Below, one piece after another: positions 23,654-34,646 of a DNA stretch of 64,000 nt. Source of the stretch: Phascolomyces articulosus (taxonomy: Eukaryota; Mucoromycota; Mucoromycetes; Mucorales; Lichtheimiaceae); the NCBI GenBank assembly GCA_025677815.1, contig JAIXMP010000014.1, forward strand, positions 992,001 to 1,056,000, read 5' to 3'. The notes beneath the pieces were generated by a model, which saw only the letters and a program-made list of their open reading frames with translations, was not told where the DNA came from and made no database searches. The position numbers and the translations under genes were made by a program. How positions within the stretch are numbered: the first letter of the stretch is position 1; each line of letters opens with the position of its first letter.

Positions 23654-25168
23654 ATGCGAGGAGAAACAAAAGCGATTGCGATTTATATAATTGCATCACT
23701 TGCTTTTGCATCATTAACTGCCTTGTTTGCCATTTGGCCAACTCATGATTGGAATAACTTTTATAATTCTCGACCTGCTCGAGGTGAAATGGGCCTTGGT
23801 CGATTTTTAATACGAGGCACTCGATATGCCAACGGTAAAAAAAAAAACTCTAAAATACTTTATGCATAATACGTACGATCTAATAAAAAATGGAAAATAT
23901 GGATTTCTATAGGTCGTTCAACACCTTTTGCTTATGCGTGGCGTCTTGTGCATCCAACAAAATTAGGCCGCTGGTCGGCTTGGTTAGGATATATTATCCA
24001 TCAATTGGGACAATGGTTGATCTTGGTCAAAGTGCAACAACAAAACCAGAATAACAACAATAATAATCATACTAGTGTTCCTTGGTCCCATGATTCATTT
24101 TATTCTTGGAATTGGCAAATGGTGTATTTAAACGGGTTTATGATGTTATTCAAGTTATTTCAAACGCATACTACTTATGATGGATTAGCAATGGATGTTT
24201 CGGAAGGAACGGCCCAAGGTAGTGTAATTGCCGTTTTGGTGGTTGCTTTAATTTTAGCTATTCCAAGGTAAATTGATGAGAATTTATTAAAATAGAGAAG
24301 ACGAGATTAAATTTTTATAATCATTCTAAGAAAGAAAGTATTATTATTATTATTATGAAAAAAAAGTAGAGGGATTATATTTGGTAAAGCTAGAAATATT
24401 CGATCCATTTCATTCAAAGAAACGTTAAACTTTGTGAAAAAATATCATGGTTATGTAATGAGTTTTGGTACTGTATATAATTTTCATTATCACCCTGCAG
24501 TAAGTTATTATTTTTCTGTCATTGCATAAAGAAGTGTTTTACATCTATGTTGATAAAAATATTTTTATATTTAGGAAGGTACTTTGGGTCATTTTGGTGG
24601 ATTCTTTTATCAATGTCTACTTCTTTGGCAATCCGCCAGTTTTTATCATCAGGTAAAATAAATAGTCAAAAAGAAAAAAGAAAGTTTATTAATTACTGAA
24701 GGAAAAAAATAGAGTCATCGCAACAAATATTGGGTATTATTACTTGAAGCATGGGTTTTTATCCATGGTACATTAACTGCTGTTATTCAACCTGGAACAA
24801 ATTGGCAAATATTTTCCTATGGATTTGCCATCTTATTTCTCGTCAACCAAATATATGACACACCCATTCCAAAACGTCATCCATGGTTCCTGGCAACCCT
24901 TTATGCTCTTTTTTCGGTAGCTGTTGCTCTTGGATTCCGTCAAAACCACGCTTATTACAAAATGACATTTATTCCTATAGCTCAATACCTTTGTTTATTG
25001 ACGTGTATTGGTATAGGTATGGCAACATCTATGCTGGCCAAAAGGTTGAAATATTATTATTTACAAAGAATGCTTATTGTGTTTGTTTATATTGGCATGG
25101 CAAGTGGTGTGACCATTGGTCTTGCTATTGTGCTTGCTGGTAATCTTAAAGTGTATAATGACTATTGA
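23654..25168 (+). CDS. Conserved multi-pass membrane protein of unknown function
   Basis: Starts MRGETKAIAIYIIASLAFAS, whose first hydrophobic stretch is a membrane segment or signal anchor. Exons join cleanly at 23834/23913, 24267, after HYHPA, after ASFYHQ, and run to NLKVYNDY-stop. Several membrane segments follow, for example AQGSVIAVLVVALILAIP, a YWVLLLEAWVFIHGTL segment, and MLIVFVYIGMASGVTIGLAI. The most distinctive block is FGTVYNFHYHPAEGTLGHFG followed by GFFYQCLLLWQSASFYH; I recall similar His-rich blocks in hypothetical membrane proteins of other fungi but cannot name a family. A short Q/N-rich loop (QQQNQNNNNNN) lies between two segments. It could be a transporter or a lipid enzyme; no function is assigned. 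Confidence 0.7.
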
Positions 25169-25685
25169 ATTTTTTCATAAATATATCTTTACCTTATATA
25201 CAATGATATTGGTGCCATACATATACGACATTTTATTACTACTATATAGTCTGACTTACTATTTTTTCTTTTTTACGTGTCACCATTATTTACACATAGG
25301 TACAATAATAGCACTGGCATAGAACGATAACTTGCAATGTGCATAAGAATGCTTATTTTTTGCTTTAGCTGAAATAAACCTACTACTAATAAGATGCATC
25401 ACCTTGAAAAACAGTTTGCAATTTGCGTATTGCGGTTTTATTAAGTATTTCTTTAGATGATGTGATTTTTATTTAATTCTCAATTAACACTGTGCCCTTT
25501 GGACTATAATAGTTAGAGACAGATTTAATAAGAGGGGGAGAGAAAAAAACACAATGTCGCGCGGAACAGAGAAAATGTGGTAGAGTAATGTATATACTGG
25601 TGTGATAAGGAACTGAGGAGGAGGATAGGATGAGCAATTAATATGGGAGCTACTACTAGGGAGGGAAGGAGTTCTATATGGAGGT
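25169..25685. other. Intergenic stretch after the membrane protein
   Basis: About 500 AT-rich bases containing the 3' flank of the membrane-protein gene. Nothing else is recognised. Confidence 0.4.
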
Positions 25686-26320
25686 TTTTTTTTCTTTTTT
25701 TTTTTTTTTTTTTTTTTTTATAAATATTTAAGCACAAGTGTGGATATTAGTGGTGCCTTACCCTGCTTCAAGCGGAGGAGGAGGAGAGATCCAATTTACA
25801 AAACTGATACCGGGCTAGGAACAGAAGAAACTGGTTCTGTCTGCATTGGGGTATTATAGTTCATCGACTTCTGAGAGAATTTGGCAGATTATTGGCCAAA
25901 AGGTGCCGAGTTATTCAATACGCTGTGGAGAGCTAGGTTTGGATTTAGGTAATTGGTTTTAACGGATCAATAGCAGTTGTACTTGGGACCTGTAGTCGAA
26001 GGTGCATATTAAGACATTCAATGACATGCTTTTTGGTGAGAGTGGCTGAGAAACTGTTGATTCATTGTTTGTTGCGACCACCAGGGAGCCATCCAATGCG
26101 CCAACGGAGACACCAACTTCGTTCTTTTCTGCCCATTGGGAACCACATATAGATTTCTGACAGCTCCAAAATTTTGTTGCAAATAGTGTAGAGCTTGCAA
26201 AACGCAAGGTACAAAAGCCGGAGGTTGACTATAAAAGAATAAAAAATTGTTTCATCGAACTTTTTATATAGTATGTATTTGATCTGTATAGAGAGAAAGA
26301 GAGAAAAGAGAACAGTACCG
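25686..26320 (-). mobile_element. Probable 5'-truncated non-LTR (LINE) retrotransposon relic
   Basis: On the minus strand, fragments such as NLYVVPNGQKRTKLVSPLAH, then WMAPWWSQQTMN, then a KKHVIECLNMHLRLQVPSTT piece resemble the C-terminal end of LINE-type reverse transcriptase polyproteins of Mucorales as I remember them. The pieces sit in different frames with stops. About 240 bases further along the same strand is a run of A (seen as T on the plus strand, 25687-25719), placed as a poly(A) tail would be. No target-site duplication was identified. A tBLASTx match to LINE ORF2 ends would settle it. Confidence 0.35.
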
Positions 26321-26943
26321 CTAAAGTTTCTCTTCACCTTATTGTTGATGTGACTCAAGCATTGGTCTCTCAGGCTCCATTTGAGCCATTGGATTTTTTC
26401 CTCTTAGACTAATAATTCTCCCCAGTTAGGCCAAAAGTTATCATCGCTTGTTCGAATTAAATTTAACAATGTATAAGGATTCAAATTTGTAGAATCGAGA
26501 TAGATTTACTTGCTCAACATCCGACTATTACTCCTATATATATATCACAAAGAAAATGGGCTGGATAGTGACAACAAAGTAGCTGACAAGTACAAAAAAC
26601 AATGGTATGTCATACATCTTTTCAATCGATCCGTGTTGACTCGATCAGATCTAATCTGATTTAAGATAGAACATACACGCAAACAAAATAAAAAGTTCCT
26701 TCATTTATGCTTTATGCAACATGTTGATTCATTTAGTTACAAAAACCTCACTTTGTATCAATCACAAGCAACCATTCACTCTTCACTCTTTTGCCAATCC
26801 CAACAAGTATTCAGCCTCAATCAAGATCAATTAAATTTAAAGTATTTTGCTTTTTATGGATCGTTGTTAAGCAAAGGAAGTAGAGCTAATTAAAGAAAAA
26901 GCCAACAACTAGGCACGTTGTTGTTATGAAGCATATTATTCTG

Positions 26944-27074
26944 CCCTGAATCGTACCGTTTCTTGCCTTTGTGCCTTGGATCAGGGCGTTTCTTGTTCCT
27001 GGACTTGGAATCGTATCGTTTGTTGTCTGTAATCCTTGAATCCTTGTTTCAGATCGACCTTCGTTGTCCTTGGT
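26944..27074. repeat. Degenerate tandem repeat, unit about 30 bp, about four copies
   Basis: Four units share the pattern GAATCGTAYCGTTTSTTG followed by a variable part ending CTTG, with unit lengths of about 29 to 34 bases. The first, third and fourth are closest. Nothing indicates that it is coding, although one frame stays open through all units. Confidence 0.45.
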
Positions 27075-27248
27075 TTAACTCGTTCCTCACATGATAAAAA
27101 TTAATAAAAAGCCTCCAACTTCTTTCGTCGAACTCTTTTCCTCACTCTCAAACAAAGTCGTGACTCTCCTCACCATCCACTTACCAAAAAAAAAAAAAAA
27201 AAAGGAAGATGTTACGATGGTTGTTTCCCTTTCCGATATCATGGGAGG

Positions 27249-27482
27249 TAGACGTAGAGGGACATGGCAGTCGCAAAGTCGAACAGGCATGCATCCACAA
27301 TCCTTATCAGAAAGAAAATCGCAAGTATCGAGAGGCCTATGGCAAATACGAATCGACCAAGTGTACATCTTTGAAATAGAGAGGGACATGGCAAATACGA
27401 AATCAACCAAGTATCCATCCATACTAACTCGCAGAGTTAGAGAGTGACATGGGGACCAACCAGGTATGCATCTATACTCTGC
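27249..27482. repeat. Degenerate direct repeat around AGAGGGACATGGCA, about four copies
   Basis: Four imperfect units of about 45 to 85 bases share AGAGGGACATGGCA, then CGAANCAACCAAGTATGCATC, then ATACT. The closest pair lies between about 27330 and 27440. Together with the repeat just upstream this marks decayed repetitive DNA. No gene is supported. Confidence 0.4.
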
Positions 27483-28109
27483 TTAAATAATATTTATAAA
27501 GGATAAGGAAATGTGAAGTTTGGCTGCAATCTATTTTTTTTTTTAAAAAAAATTAGCAAACTGTGCTTGAGAAAATAAACTTGATCCACATTATTCAATA
27601 AACTAAATTATAATAATACACCGTACTTGTGAAATCCTCCTGTGTTGCTAGCAAATGAAATCAAATCCTTGCAATCGTTTTAATGTAGCGTAGTCAAGCA
27701 ACAACTAGGTTTAATTTTGCTGAAGAGGCAAGATTAAAAAAATCGGGCAAGCTGAGTTTAAAACACTCACCGCGTCAAATATGTACAAAATGATGATAGT
27801 ATTCTTATACATGTTTTTCTACTATTATAATGGCTATTTACAAAGCAAGTGTGTTGAAATTTTCATATTTAAAAGCTAGTGAAATTGTATAATTCATAGT
27901 TGGTTCTTTCTATATATTTTATTTTTTCATATGAAATACATTGGAATACAATGGAATGGAAAGAAAATTGTTTATCATATACTATACACAATTTTTACAG
28001 GGTTAAAATAATTCATGTTTTTTTCAAGGTGTTATACATATTTGGATATGAGGATATGATAAATAAGGAAGAAGGAGAGAGAGAGAGGAAGTGGATGTGG
28101 TAACATTCA
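27483..28109. other. Intergenic stretch before the F-box/LRR gene
   Basis: About 630 AT-rich bases, the 3' flank of the TPR/F-box gene. No feature is recognised. Confidence 0.4.
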
Positions 28110-30438
28110 TTAGTATCCCTTCCAAATGAGTCTAATGTTTCTTTTTCTTGTCAGTATTTCAATGGGTTCGCGTTCAATATTATGACCAAATCTTATTTCC
28201 AATTCCTTTAGCTTTTTAGCGTTATTACAAAGATGAATCAAACCTGATGTAGTAATAAAATAGCAATGTTTTAGTCTAATACAAGTAAAATCCATTCGAT
28301 TAATGTTGTGATCCTTGACATTATCCAAATAACATATCGTCAAATCTTCAAGCAAGGGGGGCGGTGATTTCGTCAGAGTATCCAATATTAATTCCACATC
28401 TGGCTCATCCAAAAGGTGCAAACCCATCAGACAAAGCGACCTTAATGTCCCAATCCTAAGTAACATTCTCCATGTTTCTGTTTCCAAATAAGAGAATGAA
28501 GATAAACGCACTTGTTCAAGACTCGATCTATTACAATTATTGTTATAATTATTGTTCCCACTGCCAAGCAATAATACATGGTACTCAAAAAATGATCGCA
28601 TATGTTGTTGATTTTCTGCCGTAGAAATCACAGTATCAAAAATATCTTCTCCATTGTCATTCATATTACCAATTCCCAAACAGCGTAAAGCTCGCAATGA
28701 TTTCATAGCTGTGTATAGGACATGTGTCGGCAAAGATGATCCTTGAAGGCAAATTTCTTCCAGTGCAGGACATTGCTGAATTACTGATGCAAAGATCGCT
28801 TCAGTGCTTTTTGAAAAGGTGATCTTGAAAGAACGAAGGTGTTGTGAATGAAAAGTAGAAAAGCGATGCCAATCGTGTAATCCATTATCGATTGCTGATG
28901 TTATTTCGTCGTTCATCTTATTGGTAGAGATAGAAAGGGCCTCTACTTTATATTCTGCTATTTGATTCTTGCTTTCTAAAAGAGATAGGAGTAATCCTGC
29001 CGTCATTGTGTCGCACCTACTCACATCCACTGTATGGTGATGGAATCGATTAGTGTCAATAAACTTGGAGGATAAAAGGTTTATACCACATCCATTGTTG
29101 TTGATGTCTTGGTTGGGATAGGAGATGGTACTTTCTGCATTACTTAGCAACAGTGTGAAATCAGGGTTGCCTATGGTAATATGCTGGATGTGATTCCCAT
29201 ATTGGCTAAGTGTGCCTATTGCCATTGAATCGCATCCGCAGATAGTAAGTTCCTTGAGATTGATTGTTATTTTTAATATCCTTCTTATTTGTTTCTCTCG
29301 AATTCGGCTAAAAACAAGAGTAAGGCGCGTCAGTGATGGATGTTTTAGCAGTCGTTGTTGCCCTTCGTTATAAAAGGGTTCAAATGCGTCGCTCGATGCT
29401 TGGCTAGAGTAAGTAAGCGTCTTCAAATTTAGACAAATAGAAAGTACTTGATGGATAGAAGGTGCGTTTTCGCAGCCAAATGTAATTTGCTCCAAAGTAT
29501 CACTAGAATTTTTCAAAAAAGATAAGAGTTGTTCTTTATGCATCATGACACCACGCTCTACTGTATATGATTGATCAAGAAAATTTACATTTTAGTACCT
29601 AAAACAATCAATGACTGTATGTAATAAAGAAAACATATTTTTTCAAATCATTTGTATAATGTTCAAAACATTTCAAATACTTACCAATACCCAATGAACG
29701 AAGGTGATGGAATGGAACATTGCCTAGTGTCTCTTGTACCTCTTTTGAATCAAACAAGACATCTAATTCACGTACATGATTACTTATCAAAGAAATACTT
29801 TTGCAAAGTCTATTGCCAGGATAATGTTGATTATTTTTGACCCATTTTCCCGTAACCAGTAATTTGTGTAGACATTTTATTGATGCACAATGGATGATGG
29901 ATGCTTGCCACGCTTTTGACACATGCAAACAGTGGATGATATCGTCAAACAAAAGATCATTCAGAATAAGGACTAACGTGTCAAAAGATAGTTTTTTCAC
30001 TGGATCTGATCGGTGCTTCATTCTTTGAATGGCCAGCGTTTTGTATAGAATCAATTGGTCAATATTGACTTCTGCCATGTACATTCGATAAGTATCGTTG
30101 TGGGAGACAAGCATATCACACGTTTGGATGGTTTCTTCCATTTTCGCTTGTTGATACAAAATTTGGGCTGCAGCAATATATCCTTGACTATCGAATGGAA
30201 ATGGTTGTTTTTGCAACATGACAGCATCATTGAGCGCTTGGTTGAATTCTCCTTGTTGTTGGTAGGCAGTACTACGCATGGTCAAGAAGGCCCGTTCGAA
30301 CTTTTTTAGATTGTCAAGACCATTTGTTGCGTGCTGTACTGCTGTCATGAAATAACCTTTGTTTAAGGCGTCATTGCATTTGTCGAATGATTCCAATAAT
30401 TCATTATATGTTGTCAGAGGTAAGGGTTTGAATGACAT
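28110..30438 (-). CDS. TPR, F-box and leucine-rich-repeat protein (Pof3/Dia2-like architecture)
   Basis: Two exons, 30438-29685 and 29560-28110, joined in phase (SLGI-V-ERGVMMHKEQLL) give 734 residues. Residues about 10-130 look like TPR helices (KCNDALNKGYFMTAVQHATN, then AFLTMRSTAYQQQGEFNQAL). Residues about 165-205 fit an F-box (LSFDTLVLILNDLLFDDIIH, then CLHVSKAWQASI). The rest is a leucine-rich-repeat array with signatures such as LKTLTYSS, LKELTICGCDSM, LRALRCLGIG, LKELEIRFG. F-box/LRR proteins present substrates to SCF ubiquitin ligases, and the TPR-F-box-LRR order is that of yeast Dia2 and fission yeast Pof3. Mucoromycota carry many such genes, so orthology is not claimed. Confidence 0.75.
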
Positions 30439-31562
30439 CTTGGTGAGCAGAAAGGAGGACGTGTCGAGCCGAAACAGTGGATTTTTCTCTCCCTCGTTAA
30501 TAGTAACACTCTTATTATGTCGTCAGTCATTGGAAGTCAGTTTGTATGTTATATATTACTTTATCATAGTGCAGGAATGATGATGGGTATATGTAGATGA
30601 ACCTTATTTTTCGCCAATGTCTCATTTCTATATATTTCTTTACACAGTTTAGTGGATAAAGGTGTATATCATGGCCTCCATACAACCCTATTGTTAAAAA
30701 CAGGATCAATTTTCTTCATTTAATACGATGTTCTATTCTTTGCTTGGATATTATATATAATTCAACTATTAACAATGTTTTCATTATCAATATAAAGTTT
30801 TTTTACAGTAGTTTAAATGGGTGAAGAAAGAGATTAAGACATAGTGTATAATAAATTGGTAAGATTAAAAAATGCTTCATAATGATCATTTTAGTATACA
30901 TATGTTTCTTCACGGTCACTTGCATTATTCAGTTATATATCCATGCAACTGGGTATAATATATACTACGTAAGAATAAAAAACAATCCCTTACATATTTT
31001 TTAATGAATATGCATCGGACTAAACTGAGCAAAAGTTTCTTTGGCAACAATCATGTCGTAATTGAGTAACCATGCGGTGAGATGTAAGTAAAAAAATATG
31101 TTATTATTTCACTCTGTCGATCACTTGTCGATCATTTTTAAATCATACGTCCTATCTTACATTTAGAGTTCACTTTGTTTTTTTTTCTGTTTTTTTAATA
31201 ATAATGATATGAGAAAAATAGGTTTTTATGATATATGGAATAACATAATAGAAGATGACAAAAAAAATATCCAAAGAAAGGAAGAAAAAGAAAAAAAGAT
31301 CATTTCAAGATATGAATTGTAGTAATATGATATGTGTTTGCTGAGAAGACGTTTGAAAGAGAAAAAAATGGATAGGATATAAGAGATTACTTTGGTGTGA
31401 GAGAGAAAAGGGTAGACGGGGGATATAAAGAAGGAATGTTATGGTTAAACAACAATTTGGAGGAGGAAAAAAAAAAGAAGGTTTGGGCGTAATAAAAGAG
31501 TATCACAAAGAAAAAAGATATGTATAATGTGGTGGATGGATGAATTAAAAAAAGCTTTTTTT
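30439..31562. other. Intergenic region between Rap-like GTPase and F-box gene
   Basis: About 1.1 kb; its right part is the 3' flank of the GTPase gene and its left part the promoter of the F-box gene. A/T runs and AAG-rich strings are seen around 31260-31310. No gene is supported. Confidence 0.45.
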
Positions 31563-32461
31563 TTACAGAACAAGACATTTCAATTTTTTCTTTTGTTTTT
31601 CTCGACCTGGCATTTGACGATTAATTTGTCTTACAAGATCATAAAACACTTCATCCACATTGATTTTATACATGGCTGATGTTTCATAAAATGGTTTTCC
31701 ACCCCATTCTTGTGACAACATCATACCTTGTTCTCTTGACACCATCCTTTCTTCTTCAAGATCACATTTGTTTCCAACTAATACCATCGGTACCTATATA
31801 TACACATACATATATCCATCCATTTGTTAAAAACCCTCTTTTCCCGATAGACATATATTAGACACACTTACATTATCGCTATCCTTGACACGAAGGATTT
31901 GTTCACGTAATTCTTGTAAATCAGTTAAAGTCACCATACTTGTGATTGAAAAAACCAATAGAAAACCTTGGCCACTTTTCATATATAAATCTCGCATAGC
32001 AGTAAACTGTTCTGTACCAGCAGTATCCAGTATTTCCAACATGCATTGCTGTCCATCCACTTCTACTTGTTTACGATATGAATCTTCAATGGTTGGATCA
32101 TATTTCTCGACAAATATCGATTGAACGAATTGAACCGTCTATCATCATGATTATCATTTTTATTATTCGTATATACGTTATCCATCATCAACATTGTCAT
32201 TATCGTCGTCGTTATACATCGTCATTATTATTATCATTGTTGAGTTAAAAAGGTTATATAGAAAAAAAGGTTTTTTTTAAGCCTTCTCATTTTTCTCCTC
32301 CCCCTTTTTTGATTTATATAAAAGGGTATAGAAACGTTTCTCATATAACCAGTTATACTTTTTTATTATTATTTTCGATATTGACTAAATTAAGAAGAAC
32401 TTACCAAAGCTGATTTACCAACACCACCAGATCCTAATACAACCAATTTGTATTCTCTCAT
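31563..32461 (-). CDS. RSR1: Rap/Rsr1-type small GTPase (184 aa)
   Basis: Three exons (32461-32405, 32138-31872, 31793-31563) sum to 185 codons, the Rap1 length. The start [19 protein letters not shown] holds the P-loop GSGGVGKS. Then come the effector region [21 protein letters not shown] and ETSA. Thr after DTAG, in place of the Ras Gln61, is the Rap hallmark. The C-terminus is polybasic (EKQKKKLK) followed by CLVL, a CAAX box ending in Leu that predicts geranylgeranylation. In yeasts Rsr1/Bud1 directs site selection for polarised growth at the plasma membrane; in a filamentous fungus it probably guides tip polarity. The gene is divergent from the SLA1 homologue. Confidence 0.93.
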
Positions 32462-34646
32462 TATGTCTCAATGTGCTTGTCTTTTTTTTTCGAAAAAAAA
32501 GGTATATAAATAGATAGAAAAAGGCGCGCCTGAATGAAAGTTTGTTCAAAAAAACAAGAGATTGTTGGTAATTATGAAAACTTCTTTTAACTGAAAAAAG
32601 GAGTTTCTATATTGATATGTTATAAAAAAAAAAGAGAAAAAAGGTGTAAGATATGAATAGAAGAAGAACAAATCAAAGAAAAAGATATAAAAAAAAAGTG
32701 AGAGAAAAGAGAAAGAGAAAGAGAGAGAGAGGGGGGGTCCAAGAAGATAGCAACAGACACACGTACCCCCAGCACGAAAAAAGAGAAAGAAACACGAGTA
32801 AATAAGGTCTGTCTCTGCGTATAACACAATTAAAACTGTCGAAGAAAAGGGGAAAGAGAAAAAGTGCGCGCACGCGTGTAACCCAATGACAAGCGGAGCA
32901 AATGCGTTTTTAAGGGGTTTTTTATTATTGATTTGAATCTTTAGATGATGTATTATAGTTAGATATAGTTAGATACTTATTATTATTACTATCATCATTA
33001 TTTAATCTATCAACTATAGAAACTTCAACAAAAGATGGTGAATATCATAAGTAAGTATATATATATTAAATGAACCATATTTTTCTTGTTGTCATCTTCA
33101 TTATCATTTTTCATCAAGTATCCAATTATTAAGAGTATATTAGTTGGGCTTCTAGACTTATCCTATTTTAAATATATTATTACGCATGAATATTTTGATT
33201 TTATAATTCACTCCGAAAAAAAACACACAATCATGCAGTAAAAGAGTTCTTGATTTTCTATAGTAACAAAAAGTTTGAATAAGTCTTATATCTACATCAG
33301 AATGACTATATACTATTTTACATAGAAATAGAGTAGTGCAAAACAGTAATTATATACGTTTGTTAATAGCTGATATGTACCAACATTAATATATTCACAT
33401 CAGCCACGTGTTATTTTTTTTTATTCCATCAACAAGAGCATGCTCGTTTAATAGCTTGTGAATTTTTATGTAACTTACAGGATTGACAGGTTTTTTTTTT
33501 TTTTTTCAAAACTGCTGTAAAGATGCATCATATTTTACTTGATCCCACAATAAACATCAGTTATATATTTATATAATAAGATATTTCATAACTGCCATTA
33601 TCAGTATTATTATCAGATCTCTTGATATATATTTTTAGGTATGAAAAGAAATCAGATTCTTGTGTTTTTATTACCATGTTTCTTATTTTCGTTTTGGTAG
33701 TTACACCAACGTTAATCATTATCATGTACCAATAAATTGAAAATTTAAACTCTTTCGATTAGTTTGATCCATTCTTGCTAGGGTCAGTTTATAATTATAT
33801 CTATTTTTGCATGATAAATAGACCTAGAACACATCATTTTAATATATATGAAACCAACTTTAAATATTATCAGTTACTATGTACTCACTCTCCATGATAC
33901 ATCCTGTTTAAACATGGGTCTATTCTCTCTCATTAGTAAGAAGTTACATCCAATGAATCATAAGTCTATTAGTATAATCATCAGTAACCATTCATTGATA
34001 TAATTACCATCAGTAGACACGGAGACCAGTTATTACTGTAGTAACCATTCGTAACCATGGAGCCCAATTAGCTTTTATCATTATATCAAAAGCCGGCACT
34101 CATTATACGAATATAAAAGTCTATTAAAAATATCATCATCCAAAGAAGTCCGTGCTACCATCCAAATTTGGCAAGTCAACCGTTGGGTTATACTGGTCTT
34201 CAAGTCCACTTCGTGAATTATCAGTTACCTTGCCCTTTTTTTTTCTACATCTTTTTTTTACATTTTTCCTCTCTTCATCTCCTCTTCATTTATTTTCTCC
34301 CTTCTTTTTCTTCCAGAAACCTTTTTTTATATATAAAAAAAGCGAAATAAAAGAAGCAAAATAATAATAATAAATTCTTCTTTTTTTCCCTCCCTTTTTT
34401 TTTCTTGGAAGTTTTTTTTTCTTTTATTCCCTAATCATTCATTCTATCTATATAATCCGACAACATAAAAATATATACAAAAAGGTTTATTTGTTTTAGA
34501 ATTACCAAAATTCAAAAAAGCCTTTCTCTTTCTCTCTCTCACTCACAAATATTTCTCCCTTTTTTTCGTGATAATTCAACTAGCCCCATTCCAGTCACTC
34601 TATATATAAATTTCCACTACAGCAATTACAACAATAATAATTAATC
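32462..34646. other. 2.2-kb divergent promoter region between RSR1-like and SLA1-like genes
   Basis: AT-rich DNA. The 250 bases before the SLA1 start are strongly pyrimidine-rich (long T and CT tracts), typical of a fungal 5' leader. On the RSR1 side a matching purine-rich stretch (about 32620-32730) is the complement of such a leader. GTAACCATTC occurs more than once near 33985-34055. An NPF-poor, gene-free region otherwise. Confidence 0.5.

Noticed and set aside
27091..27447. 118-residue ORF (and its antisense partner) in the 25-28 kb gap
   Set aside because: It spans an A-run and the degenerate repeat array; no recognisable motif, so treated as chance.
34152..34364. Small ORFs just upstream of the SLA1-like start
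   Set aside because: They lie in the pyrimidine-rich leader and consist of F/S/L runs.
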